Positions 37,053 to 44,812 of a DNA stretch of 64,000 nt are shown one piece after another. A model generated the notes under the pieces. That model saw nothing but the letters and a program-made list of their open reading frames with translations, did no database searches and was not told where the DNA came from. Each line of letters opens with the position of its first letter. Positions within the stretch are counted from its first letter, which is position 1. A program made the position numbers and the translations under genes. Origin of the DNA: Methanothrix sp. (GTDB lineage: Archaea; Halobacteriota; Methanosarcinia; Methanotrichales; Methanotrichaceae); the NCBI GenBank assembly GCA_029907715.1, contig JARYLI010000004.1, positions 84,501 through 148,500 of the forward strand, given 5' to 3'.

Positions 37053-37167
37053 TGCTCAATATGGTGAGCGTGCTCGAGTTACTGATCAAGTGAAGCCGCT
37101 ATCATCGGGGCATAGTTGTTCATCCAGAAATCCGCCAAGAGGGCAATTTACCTCAACGTATTGAGCA
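37053..37167 (+). repeat. R3 repeat, copy 1 (115 bp, MITE-like)
   Basis: Left end TGCTCAATA and right end ATTGAGCA are inverted repeats. Internal words shared with the other two copies are GAGTTACTGATCAAGTGA, GTTCATCCAGAAATC and GAGGGCAATTTA. It has no coding capacity. Confidence 0.75.
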
Positions 37168-37309
37168 TGTTCTTTAGGGTGCAGAGTCCGCGGCTGGGAT
37201 CTGCAAATTCGAAGACAGGGCATGAATGTTCGAAGTGTGTCACACCATACACCAATGGATACTATTATTACAGATGGAAATAGAATCCCTGCAGGGCAGG
37301 TGATGTTTA

Positions 37310-37768
37310 ATGGTCAGCGCTATGGAGATCTATCAGCTAACACCAAAGCTGAACTGCAAGAAGTGCGGCCTTCCGACATGCATGGCATTCGCTGTTGCCC
37401 TTCTTGCCAGAGAGAAGCAGATCGAGGACTGCACACCTCTGCTGGAGCCAAAATACGAGGCGAAGCTGAAGAAGCTCAGAGAGGTCATGGCGCCGGTTGC
37501 GGGCGCTACAGAGACCGGGCTGATAATCCACGAGGATCGGTGCTACGGCTGCGGCAACTGTGTGGTGGCCTGCCCGGTGAACGTGGCAAACGACCCGAAG
37601 GGATCTGCAATCGGGCTGGGGCCAAAGAGCGATAAGGTCATACTCATCGTGGAGGATGGTGTTGTGAAGTGCCTCAACCCCAAGGAGTGCAGGCGATTCG
37701 GCCCGAACAGGATATTGTGCAATCTGTGCACAGCGACCTGCCCGAGCAAGGCAATAGAGTTCGTCTAG
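37310..37768 (+). CDS. Iron-sulfur protein: corrinoid-protein-type FeS domain plus ferredoxin, linked to Fwd
   Basis: A 152-aa electron carrier. The N-terminal part (YQLTPKLNCKKCGLPTCMAFAVAL with a later Cys in IEDCTP) is the FeS domain seen at the start of the corrinoid iron-sulfur protein large subunit CdhE. The C-terminal part is a 2[4Fe-4S] ferredoxin: CYGCGNCVVACPVN and CNLCTATCPSKAIEF, with one extra Cys pair in VKCLNPKECRRF between. It precedes fwdB by nine bases, so it likely feeds low-potential electrons to formylmethanofuran dehydrogenase, in the place where other methanogens have FwdG or FwdF. AGGTGAT at 37298-37304 supports the ATG at 37310. The exact subunit name is uncertain. 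Confidence 0.8.
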   Translation: MVSAMEIYQLTPKLNCKKCGLPTCMAFAVALLAREKQIEDCTPLLEPKYEAKLKKLREVMAPVAGATETGLIIHEDRCYGCGNCVVACPVNVANDPKGSAIGLGPKSDKVILIVEDGVVKCLNPKECRRFGPNRILCNLCTATCPSKAIEFV

Positions 37769-37777
37769 GGTGATCTC

Positions 37778-38998
37778 ATGGCTGTATGCACTGGATGCTC
37801 CCTTCTCTGCGATGATATCGAGGTCACGATTGATGGGAGAAGAATAACCAAGACGAAGAACCTGTGCAGAAAGGGATTCGGCAGATACAGGTCCCTCGCC
37901 TCCGACAGATCCGTGCGGAGGGTTGATGGGAAGCAGGTCGGCATCGATGAGGCCATCTCCAGGGCTGCAGAGATGCTGAGGGATGCGAAGAGGCCTCTGC
38001 TCTTCGGCTGGTCGTGTTCGACGCTGGAGGCGCAGAGGAAGGGCATCGAGCTTGCGAGGAGGACAAAGGCGATCATCGACGACACCTCTTCCATATGCCA
38101 GGGGGAGATCATGGATATGGTTATCCGCGAGGAGATCCCGAGCTGTACCCTGGATGATGTGAGGAACTACGGCGACACTCTGATCTTCTGGGGATGCGAC
38201 CCATCGAGCAGCCACCCGAGACACATGTCACGCTTCTCATACTTCCCACGCGGGGAGAAGCTCCAGAGGGGGCATGAGGAGGACAGGACCGCTTTTCTCA
38301 TAGATATCAGGGCATCCCCCACTGCGAAGATACTCTCCGGAAACTTTGTACAGATTCCTCCAGGCGGAGATGCTGATCTCATAGATGCGATGCTTGCGGT
38401 CCTCGACGGGAAGATCCCCAGGGTGAGAGACAAGAAGGCCATGATCTCCATGATGAACACACTGAAAAAAGCGGATATGGGCGTTGTATTCCCCGGGCTG
38501 GGGCTCGCATACTCCCTAAAGGGGAGGATGGATCGCCTGAAGATGCTGGTGGACAGGCTGAATGAGACCACCAAATACAACGTCATACCGATGGTGGGTC
38601 ATTACAACATGCGCGGGTTCAACCAGCTGCTGTTCAATGAGACTGGCTTCATAAACAGGGTATCGTTCGCTGATGGTGTTGATCACGGGCCGATGTACAG
38701 CGTGGTTGAGGCATCGAAGAGCTGCGATCTCGCCCTGGTTGTGGGATCTGACCCGATATCGTCCCTCCCCGCCGGGATCGCAAGGGCGCTCGCAGGGGTC
38801 CCGATGATAACCCTCGATCCGCACAGGACGCTCACCACCGAGCTCTCGAGGGTTGTTATACCCACGGCCCTGTCTGGCATCGAGGCAGGCGGAAGCGCTC
38901 TCAGGATGGACGGTGTGAGGATCGAGTTCGATCCGATCATGAAGAGCGAGTATCCATCAGATGAAGAGGTTCTATCGATGATCCTGGAGGAGATCTGA
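37778..38998 (+). CDS. fwdB: Formylmethanofuran dehydrogenase, subunit B
   Basis: Catalytic subunit of the enzyme that reduces CO2 to formate for loading onto methanofuran (or the reverse in acetate-grown cells). The 406-aa product is a molybdopterin oxidoreductase of the formate dehydrogenase type: the [4Fe-4S] set C4-x2-C7-x3-C11 with a later Cys in NLCRKGFGRY, and the Mo/W ligand Cys107 in SSICQGEIMD, where some methanogens use selenocysteine. Pterin-binding regions follow (LIFWGCDPSSSHPRH, NMRGFNQLL, VVGSDPISSLP). It overlaps no gene: fwdD starts at the base after its stop. Whether the enzyme holds tungsten or molybdenum cannot be told. Confidence 0.92.
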   Translation: MAVCTGCSLLCDDIEVTIDGRRITKTKNLCRKGFGRYRSLASDRSVRRVDGKQVGIDEAISRAAEMLRDAKRPLLFGWSCSTLEAQRKGIELARRTKAIIDDTSSICQGEIMDMVIREEIPSCTLDDVRNYGDTLIFWGCDPSSSHPRHMSRFSYFPRGEKLQRGHEEDRTAFLIDIRASPTAKILSGNFVQIPPGGDADLIDAMLAVLDGKIPRVRDKKAMISMMNTLKKADMGVVFPGLGLAYSLKGRMDRLKMLVDRLNETTKYNVIPMVGHYNMRGFNQLLFNETGFINRVSFADGVDHGPMYSVVEASKSCDLALVVGSDPISSLPAGIARALAGVPMITLDPHRTLTTELSRVVIPTALSGIEAGGSALRMDGVRIEFDPIMKSEYPSDEEVLSMILEEI

Positions 38999-39376
38999 AT
39001 GAGGGTAACGGTCGTGACATTCAGAGACATATTCCAGAGCGAGGCACAGGAGGTCGACAGGTTCGGCGAGGAATACAGAAAGATGAGCGCTGTTGTCTTC
39101 CTCGATAAAAGCGATGCCTCGAAGAGTGGAATAAAAGACGGATCGAATGTGCTGGTGGAGAGCGATAACGGGAGGGTCGTCGTGGTGGCCAGAATCTCAG
39201 AGGATGCGCATCCGGGTCTGGCCTTCATGCCGAACAGCCCCTGGTCGAACCGATTGGTCCCAGCGGAAACAGATGATACCCGGATACCCAGCTACAAGAG
39301 CATCAGCGCGACGGTAAGCGTGACAGACGATAAAGTTCCAACCGTTGAGGACCTTCTCAGGGAGCTGGTCTCATGA
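38999..39376 (+). CDS. fwdD: Formylmethanofuran dehydrogenase, subunit D
   Basis: Small subunit that contributes the second half of the molybdopterin dinucleotide site. The 125-aa protein matches the C-terminal dinucleotide-binding domain of formate dehydrogenases: VTFRDIFQSEAQEVDRFGEEY, SAVVFLDKSDASKSGIKDGSNVLVES (a beta-barrel strand set) and LAFMPNSPWSNRLVPAETDDTRIPSYKS, where the last blocks contact the pterin. It follows fwdB directly and overlaps argF by four bases (ATGA). Subunits A and C are not in this window and must be encoded elsewhere. Confidence 0.9.
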   Translation: MRVTVVTFRDIFQSEAQEVDRFGEEYRKMSAVVFLDKSDASKSGIKDGSNVLVESDNGRVVVVARISEDAHPGLAFMPNSPWSNRLVPAETDDTRIPSYKSISATVSVTDDKVPTVEDLLRELVS

Positions 39377-40311
39377 GCAATCGCTCTCTGATATCGATAG
39401 CCGATCTCTCTCCTGAGGAGATCGTGGCACTCCTGGACAGGGCGGAGGATCTCAAGGCAGAGCGCTCCGGACGGGGTGGATGCGCGCTTGGCGATAGAAT
39501 GCCTCTTGCAGGAAAGAGCATTGCGATGATCTTCGAGAAGCCGTCGACGCGCACCCGCGTATCGCTGGAGGTCGCAGCATCAGAGCTCGGCGGGCACCCA
39601 CTGTATCTCAGCGCAGGTGAGCTGCAGCTCGGGCGCGGCGAGACGATCGGGGACACAGCGAGGGTTCTGTCAAGATATGTGCATGGAATAACCGCCAGGG
39701 TCTTCTCTCACAGGACTGTGGAGGAGCTTGCAGCACACTCGAGCGTGCCCGTGATAAATGCGCTCTCAGACCAGGAGCATCCGCTCCAGATCCTGGCGGA
39801 TCTGATGACGATCAGGGAGCGTTTCGGCCACCTGGAGGGTCTCCGGATAGCATGGGTCGGGGATGGAAACAATGTGTGCAACTCACTGATCCTGGCGTCT
39901 GCCATGCTGAATATGAGGATGATCGTGGCATCGCCCAGGGGTTATGAGCCAAAGGGCCAAATATTAGAAAGGGCCAGAGAGCTCGGCGGCGTCCCGGGGA
40001 TCACATATGAGCCATCAGAGGCAGCGCGTGATGCTGATGTTCTCGTTACAGACACATGGATCTCGATGGGTGATGAGGCAGAGGAGGCAGAGCGTCTCAG
40101 AAGCTTCAGCGGGTATCAGATAAACCAGAGGATTCTTGAGATTGCTGGAAGGGACGCGATAGTGATGCACTGCCTGCCGGCGCACAGGGGCCAAGAGATC
40201 ACGGATGAGGTCATGGACGGCCCGCAGAGTGTTGTATTGGAGGAGGCCGAGAACAGGCTTCACACATCAAAGGCTGTCCTGGAATGGCTGGTGGGGCGCA
40301 GGCCGCTCTAG
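39373..40311 (+). CDS. argF: Ornithine carbamoyltransferase
   Basis: Transfers carbamoyl phosphate to ornithine, giving citrulline for arginine synthesis. The 312-aa length is usual. Motifs: MIFEKPSTRTRVSLEVAASELG (carbamoyl-phosphate site), VFSHRTVEELA, INALSDQEHPLQILADLMT (ornithine-binding side), DTWISMGDE, and HCLPAHRG with the Cys that contacts ornithine. It starts inside the end of fwdD (ATGA), an unexpected partner, so expression is probably coupled to the fwd genes. Only five bases separate its stop from tRNA-Leu. Confidence 0.96.
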   Translation: MSNRSLISIADLSPEEIVALLDRAEDLKAERSGRGGCALGDRMPLAGKSIAMIFEKPSTRTRVSLEVAASELGGHPLYLSAGELQLGRGETIGDTARVLSRYVHGITARVFSHRTVEELAAHSSVPVINALSDQEHPLQILADLMTIRERFGHLEGLRIAWVGDGNNVCNSLILASAMLNMRMIVASPRGYEPKGQILERARELGGVPGITYEPSEAARDADVLVTDTWISMGDEAEEAERLRSFSGYQINQRILEIAGRDAIVMHCLPAHRGQEITDEVMDGPQSVVLEEAENRLHTSKAVLEWLVGRRPL

Positions 40312-40316
40312 AGAAC

Positions 40317-40399
40317 GCGGGGGTTGCCAAGAGGTCAAAGGCGCAGGGCTTAGGACCCTGTCCCGAAGGGGTTCGCGGGTTCGACTCCCGTCCCCCGCA
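40317..40399 (+). tRNA. tRNA-Leu (anticodon TAG)
   Basis: The 7-bp acceptor stem GCGGGGG pairs with CCCCCGC (40392-40398), with discriminator A at 40399. The anticodon stem CAGGG/CCCTG carries loop CTTAGGA, giving TAG. A long variable arm (TCCCGAAGGGGT) identifies a class II tRNA, and the T arm is CGGG TTCGACT CCCG. CCA is not encoded. No TATA box precedes it within the argF end, and it begins five bases after the argF stop, so it is probably processed from the argF transcript. Confidence 0.93.
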
Positions 40400-40495
40400 C
40401 TCATGCATATCGATTTTTGATTCATAACTCCCAGAGAATTTATATCTGGGATGCAGGATTTTCTTTCACGCTCGCTGCTTCAGGGATGATGTGGC

Positions 40496-41374
40496 ATGTT
40501 CAGGAAGCGTATGAATGTGAACTGGAAGAGGAAGCGTGATGCTGAAGATCTCATGCCCGCTCTGAAGCGTTACAGGAGGTACCTGGAGGATAATGGGCTT
40601 CGACCGTCCACCATACCCATGTATGTGCTGCATGTGAGGAAGTACCTGGAATTCGCGGGAACTGATTCGCCGAGTGCAGATGATTTTGCCCGCTTCAGGG
40701 ATCATCTCCATGACATGAGGCTATCACGGAGCACGGTCAACAACTACTCGTTCTCGATACGGAAATACCACGAGATGCTCGGGCAGCATGTCAGCTTCAA
40801 GTTCATCAAGCCGAACAACACCCTCCCGTACTATTTTGATGAGCTGGATATCACAAGGATATTCAGTGTGTGCAGCAACATAAAACATCTTGCGATGCTG
40901 AAGACCATGTTTTATGCCAGTCTCCGTGCCAGCGAGCTGTGCAACCTGGACGATTCTGATGTGGATCTGAAGGCGTTGACAGTCTTCGTGCGTGGTGGTA
41001 AGGGTGGCAGGGACGCAGTGGTCTACATCACCGATGACTGCGCAAGGACCCTCAGGCGTTACCTTGAGGTCCGGCCTCCGCTCATGATTGAGGGGCGCAG
41101 ACAGCTCTTCTACACTGACTTCGGGAAACGCTGGGAGCGCCGTGGGGTTTACCGGATGTTCATGTACTACAAGAGGCTCGCGGGTATCGAGAAGCAGGGA
41201 GGCGTGCATGTGTTCTCGCGGCACAGCGTTGGGAGCCTCCTGGTGAAGCGTGGCTGCGATATCGTGACAGTCAAGGAACTCATGCGGCATTCTTATGTTC
41301 ACACCACCATGAGGTACATGCACATCTCTGATGCCACCAGGCGGGAGAAGTACGAGCAGTTCCTGAGACTGTGA
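40496..41374 (+). CDS. Tyrosine recombinase (integrase/XerA-like)
   Basis: A 292-aa site-specific recombinase. Residues 20-105 form the SAM-like core-binding domain (LMPALKRYRRYLEDNGLRPSTIPMY). The catalytic domain carries R144 in SLRASELCNL, K169 in RGGKGGRD, R242-H243 in FSRHSVGSLL, H265 in LMRHSYVHTT and the nucleophile Y274 in RYMHI. The first His of the usual H-x-x-R box is shifted (HVFSRH rather than HQLRH). Size is close to archaeal XerA, but its place 97 bases after a tRNA suggests an integrase of a past element. A TATA-like TTTATAT near 40440 precedes it. Whether it is a resident dimer-resolution enzyme or an element's integrase is open. Confidence 0.82.
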   Translation: MFRKRMNVNWKRKRDAEDLMPALKRYRRYLEDNGLRPSTIPMYVLHVRKYLEFAGTDSPSADDFARFRDHLHDMRLSRSTVNNYSFSIRKYHEMLGQHVSFKFIKPNNTLPYYFDELDITRIFSVCSNIKHLAMLKTMFYASLRASELCNLDDSDVDLKALTVFVRGGKGGRDAVVYITDDCARTLRRYLEVRPPLMIEGRRQLFYTDFGKRWERRGVYRMFMYYKRLAGIEKQGGVHVFSRHSVGSLLVKRGCDIVTVKELMRHSYVHTTMRYMHISDATRREKYEQFLRL

Positions 41375-41536
41375 CAACATGGGTCATATGGGCTGTTTGA
41401 CCCCACTCTATGCACTTATTTTATCATCTATGTATTGCATCGGATATGATAAAATGACCCATGTAAGGCATATGGGTGCTTCGCAAATGTAATGCGCTAT
41501 GCACCCTCCGGCGTAATGTTGCCACATATTCTCGAT

Positions 41537-41615
41537 CGCTCTTATCCATCTGAGAACTTGTCCGCAGAGGCACCGGTCCGGCTATGCGCTGCAGGCAGGT
41601 GAATACATAAGAGCG
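41537..41615. repeat. R1 repeat, copy D (79 bp, internally deleted)
   Basis: Starts CGCTCTTATCCATCTGA and ends ATACATAAGAGCG. The central 45-50 bases of the longer copies are missing. It overlaps the 3' end of the ADP-ribosylglycohydrolase gene and gives it its final codons and stop. Confidence 0.8.
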
Positions 41616-42627
41616 TATCGCCTTTAATGGTTTTGTTGGCGTATCTCGCGAGCTCCTCCGAGAACCTCAAACCAGCGGCTGCCATCATAGCGCCCGCGAT
41701 CGCACAGTATGTATCCGAGTCGTGACCGAGCATTGCGATCCAGCCTATCCGATCGGATCCCTCCGCATCAAACACGCACTCAGGGATCTCCTGCGGTCCT
41801 TTGAATGTGTCGTCATGTATCGCATAATAAAGCCCCCACATGGCGATCCTGAACGACATCAGACAGTGCCCGCCACCGTTGCTCAGATCCTGCCGAAACG
41901 GATCAAACGCAGCCGGATGCTGCCAGCTCTCCACGAACCTCCTCAGCGATTTATCGATATCAGAGCCACAGACATCCATCCATTTCTTTACAGCCGGATC
42001 GTATGAAATATCACGTATATCTTCATACAGGGTGCTCGAGAAATCGTGCAGCCATGAGTCCCAGGAGAAGCTGTCATGCATCAGCGACCACATGACGTAA
42101 TCCTGAGCGAGGCAGCATATCTGCGGCATCGGATGATAGTGCGTTATCATGCCATGCTGCAGACTGAGCCTGTATGCGTCCTCCAGCGAGTCCACCATTC
42201 CAGCGACCACGCCGTTGCGCATGAGAGACCCGTTTGCCTCGAAGTGTGGATGCATCCGGTAGACCTGATACCCTCCGAACCAGTACGGCCCTTCAGGGTG
42301 GAGACGCTTGATCTCAAGCGCCTTCCGGATCGTGATTCCGATGTCCTTTGGCCCAGATAGCATCCAATCGACAAAGCTCGCTGCAATCTTCTCTGGATCT
42401 ATGCCCGCCTTCACCATGCATATCGCCATATCTGTGTCATCAGTCCACTGACCCGGCTTTAGACCATGTATCCTCGAACCGTACTGTGCGAACGGCCAGT
42501 TGATGCCACTCGCTCTCGCCTCGCTGTAAACCCTGATGACCTCCTGTCTGCCCATGAATTCGCCTGTCGATCCCAGCGCATCGCCGATCGCAATGCCCTT
42601 TACTATGTCCGTCAAACGCGGATTCAT
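41542..42627 (-). CDS. ADP-ribosylglycohydrolase family protein with repeat-derived C-terminus
   Basis: Removes ADP-ribose from modified proteins or related nucleotides in this family. Motifs of the dinuclear metal site are intact: GIAIGDALGSTGEF near the N-terminus, GQWTDDTDMAICM, and HDSDTYCAIAGAMMAA near the C-terminus. The 361-aa product starts at MNPRLTDIVKG (42627); a start seven codons upstream is possible. The last 24 residues (from TLLCIHLP to FSDG) and the stop are encoded by R1 copy D, so the natural C-terminus was replaced by a repeat insertion. The preceding gene on the same strand ends 25 bases before, suggesting an operon with the hypothetical gene. Confidence 0.85.
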   Translation of the reverse strand: MNPRLTDIVKGIAIGDALGSTGEFMGRQEVIRVYSEARASGINWPFAQYGSRIHGLKPGQWTDDTDMAICMVKAGIDPEKIAASFVDWMLSGPKDIGITIRKALEIKRLHPEGPYWFGGYQVYRMHPHFEANGSLMRNGVVAGMVDSLEDAYRLSLQHGMITHYHPMPQICCLAQDYVMWSLMHDSFSWDSWLHDFSSTLYEDIRDISYDPAVKKWMDVCGSDIDKSLRRFVESWQHPAAFDPFRQDLSNGGGHCLMSFRIAMWGLYYAIHDDTFKGPQEIPECVFDAEGSDRIGWIAMLGHDSDTYCAIAGAMMAAAGLRFSEELARYANKTIKGDTLLCIHLPAAHSRTGASADKFSDG

Positions 42628-42652
42628 TGCGATATGTCCCCCGCGCACCGTT

Positions 42653-43048
42653 TTATTCGATGAGACCGGCTGATAGGATCATGTTGATAGTGAACTTATC
42701 GAAACCCTTCTCCACCAGCATTCTTGCGACCTCTCTGTTGCGTCTGTAATATTCCTCTTCGAGTCGCCTGTCCTCATCGGGGTCTTCACTGCACGGACGC
42801 ATGCTCAAGAGAGCTGGCAAACTCTCGACACTGCCATCAGCCCGGATGCGGGTGTGCACGTCACCGGTCATCCTGTGTGTCGCGTAGTAATCCATGTACT
42901 CCCCAGCCTCGTCCTCACCAAAGCAGTACTGGATCAGCCACCCCTTATCATGAATGAAACCACTGCGTCTCTTATCGAGATCCTCTTCTGGAATGCGAAG
43001 GTTCCAGTGCTCAAATCGCTTCGCAAAGATCTCCCCAATACGATTCAT
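42653..43048 (-). CDS. Hypothetical protein, 131 aa, paired with the ADP-ribosylglycohydrolase
   Basis: I do not recognise this protein. It starts MNRIGEIFAKRFEHWNLRIPEEDL and contains WLIQYCFGEDEAGEYMDYYATHRMTGDVH, a compact alpha/beta domain with many acidic and aromatic residues, then a charged helix (EDRRLEEEYYRRNREVARMLVEKG). It has no signal, membrane or zinc motif. It lies 25 bases upstream of the ADP-ribosylglycohydrolase gene on the same strand, so the two are likely cotranscribed. Pairs of ADP-ribose removers with small partners occur in toxin-antitoxin or immunity settings, but nothing in this sequence shows an ADP-ribosyltransferase fold. Confidence 0.6.
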   Translation of the reverse strand: MNRIGEIFAKRFEHWNLRIPEEDLDKRRSGFIHDKGWLIQYCFGEDEAGEYMDYYATHRMTGDVHTRIRADGSVESLPALLSMRPCSEDPDEDRRLEEEYYRRNREVARMLVEKGFDKFTINMILSAGLIE

Positions 43049-43290
43049 GAACTTCGAGTCGCCTGCATCTCATTTATAGTTTCGGGCATCGGTGCGCTCA
43101 CGCTCCGCAGCCCCACAACAATGTGGAGGACGGCATCGCTTCGCGAGCTGCAGCATCTTGTTGGGTAGAACGGTTCTGCTCAACCCCAGAGAACTGTCGG
43201 ATCTTTTGGTTGGGTCACCAACACATACAACACATCTGCCATATTTTACTTCCACCATACCACATCATATTTTCCATAACAAAATAAAAT

Positions 43291-43727
43291 CGATCTTATC
43301 CATCTGATAACCTGCCCGAAGAGGCACCAGTCACGCTGTGCGCTCGTGGCGAGCGAATGAGTGCATTCAGCAACCGGCCTGGATATCCTTCCATTGGTCA
43401 TCAGTTGAGGATTTTATGTAGATATATTGATCATTATAGTATTCCGCATAAGTTGCTATAATATAGCATTTCACATAAAATCATCTATGAAGTATGACAT
43501 ATCCAGTAGATTTTAAATGGATTTACATGAAGTGACGCAAAGGACTATAAATTTGACAAATTGAGATCTCCCCATGGTGGGGAGTTTGATTCAAATCGAC
43601 CGCCTGTGGACTTGAGTCCTGATAGCAGTACTGAGGCGAGATAAGACTATTAAGTCCAATTCTACACATGTCGATCTTAACCGATGACGCATGGATATCC
43701 TTCAAGTTGCTGAATACATAAGAGCGA
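43291..43727. repeat. R1 repeat, copy E, interrupted by an R2 element
   Basis: The left half (43291-43391) starts CGATCTTATCCATCTGATAACCTGCCCGAAGAGG-like in blocks and reaches GCAACCGGCC. The right half (43692-43727) resumes at the duplicated 12 bases and ends AATACATAAGAGCGA. Removing the 300-bp insert and one copy of the duplication leaves 125 bp, the same length as copy A. Confidence 0.75.
43392..43691. mobile_element. R2 element, 300 bp, with terminal inverted repeats and 12-bp target duplication
   Basis: Flanked by TGGATATCCTTC at 43380-43391 and 43692-43703. Near its ends GTCATCAGTTGAG (43397-43409) is inverted as CTTAACCGATGAC (43676-43688) with two mismatches. It has no coding capacity. 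Part of it (43424-43550) is related to 17741-17866. This is what a non-autonomous (MITE-like) element inserted in an older R1 repeat would look like. Confidence 0.65.
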
Positions 43728-44066
43728 TGTGTCTAAGGCCCAAAGCAGGTATGGCGATCTATAGAAGGTCATATTGCGATAGCAACTTCAATAGCATTAC
43801 AGTACTTGAGTCGCTGCTGGTATCAGTGAGACCAACAGCATGATCACGCGGGATTCGTGATCGTTTGTGTCAATGAATACCGGTTCCCAAAATGCCATTC
43901 TGCGATTTGATCCCACTACCAGCACCTTATCCGCATGCTTTGGCAGACTGGCCACTGCAGCCCATCATATCAGGTGATGGGATGCTCGCGATTTGTTTAT
44001 AAAGAGTCACCGTCAGATTGTACCACTGCAGAGATATGCGCGGATAAGAGATCGCAGGTAAGAGAG

Positions 44067-44708
44067 ATGCCAGAAGTGATATCCTTCGATATGGACGGAA
44101 CCCTGGTGAGCCCGAGGTACGTTGACAGGGTGTGGATGGAGGGGATTCCGGAGCTTTACGCGGAGCGGCACGGCGTGGAGCTGGACAATGCAAAGGAGAT
44201 CGTCATCGGGGAGTATTTAAAGATCGGAAGCGACAGGCTCGAGTGGTATGACCTCGGTTACTGGCTGGAGAAGTTCGATCTCAACATCGATAAGCACGAG
44301 CTCCTCGAGATGCACAGATCCGAGATAGAGATATACCCCGAGGTGGAGGAGGTCCTAGATTCTCTGAAAGATTCAGGCTATGAGCTCGTAGTGACATCCA
44401 ATGCAGCGAGGGAGTTCATCGAGATGGAGCTGGACGGGCTGATGGACAGGTTCAGCAGGATATTCTCCGTGACATCCGATTTCAGGGATGTTAAGAAATC
44501 ACCCCGCTCATACATCCTGGTCTGCAGGGCTCTTGGAAGAAAGCCTCTGGAGGTGCTACACATCGGGGATCACTACGTTTACGACTACGAGGCTCCAATC
44601 GAGGCCGGCCTGGACGCCCTCTTCCTGGACAGAAAGGGTAACAGAAGCGGCCCTGAGGTCGTGGGAGACCTGAGAGAGGCTGCTGAAAGAATACTGAACG
44701 GAATGTAA
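44067..44708 (+). CDS. HAD-superfamily phosphatase
   Basis: A 213-aa haloacid-dehalogenase-type hydrolase. Motif I is FDMDGTLVSP near residue 7 (nucleophile Asp and acid/base Asp), motif II VVTSNAA near 110, motif III Lys in VKKSPRSYILVCR, and motif IV HIGDHYVYDYEAPIEAGLDALFLDRKG near 165-190. The cap domain is the helical C1 type. Most such enzymes act on small phosphorylated metabolites; the substrate cannot be inferred. The ATG at 44067 (MPEVISFDMD) is right for the family, and an earlier in-frame ATG would add 44 residues without homology. It is followed after about 105 bases by pyrF. Confidence 0.88.
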   Translation: MPEVISFDMDGTLVSPRYVDRVWMEGIPELYAERHGVELDNAKEIVIGEYLKIGSDRLEWYDLGYWLEKFDLNIDKHELLEMHRSEIEIYPEVEEVLDSLKDSGYELVVTSNAAREFIEMELDGLMDRFSRIFSVTSDFRDVKKSPRSYILVCRALGRKPLEVLHIGDHYVYDYEAPIEAGLDALFLDRKGNRSGPEVVGDLREAAERILNGM

Positions 44709-44812
44709 ACAGTGCTGACATCCCGGTGCCATCGCACGAATAGCTGAAAGAGATCAGACAGGTTGTGTCGGTTGCCTCAAGAGCTTCTTCACAACACGCC
44801 CTGGAGGGTATC

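Larger units (their letters stand above)
43049..44066. other. Long intergenic region with nested repeats
   Basis: About 1 kb without a credible gene. It holds R1 copy E split by an R2 element (43291-43727). The remaining 340 bases before the HAD gene show no repeat or gene; short frames on either strand near 43070-43300 have no family resemblance. Confidence 0.6.

Noticed and set aside
43070..43307. Overlapping short open frames on both strands with several cysteines
   Set aside because: No zinc-finger spacing, no start signals and no family likeness; considered chance frames.
43551..43620. Sequence like a tRNA T-arm (GGTGGGGAGTTTGATTCAAATCG) inside the R2 element
   Set aside because: No matching acceptor stem or anticodon arm; it is part of the R2 repeat.
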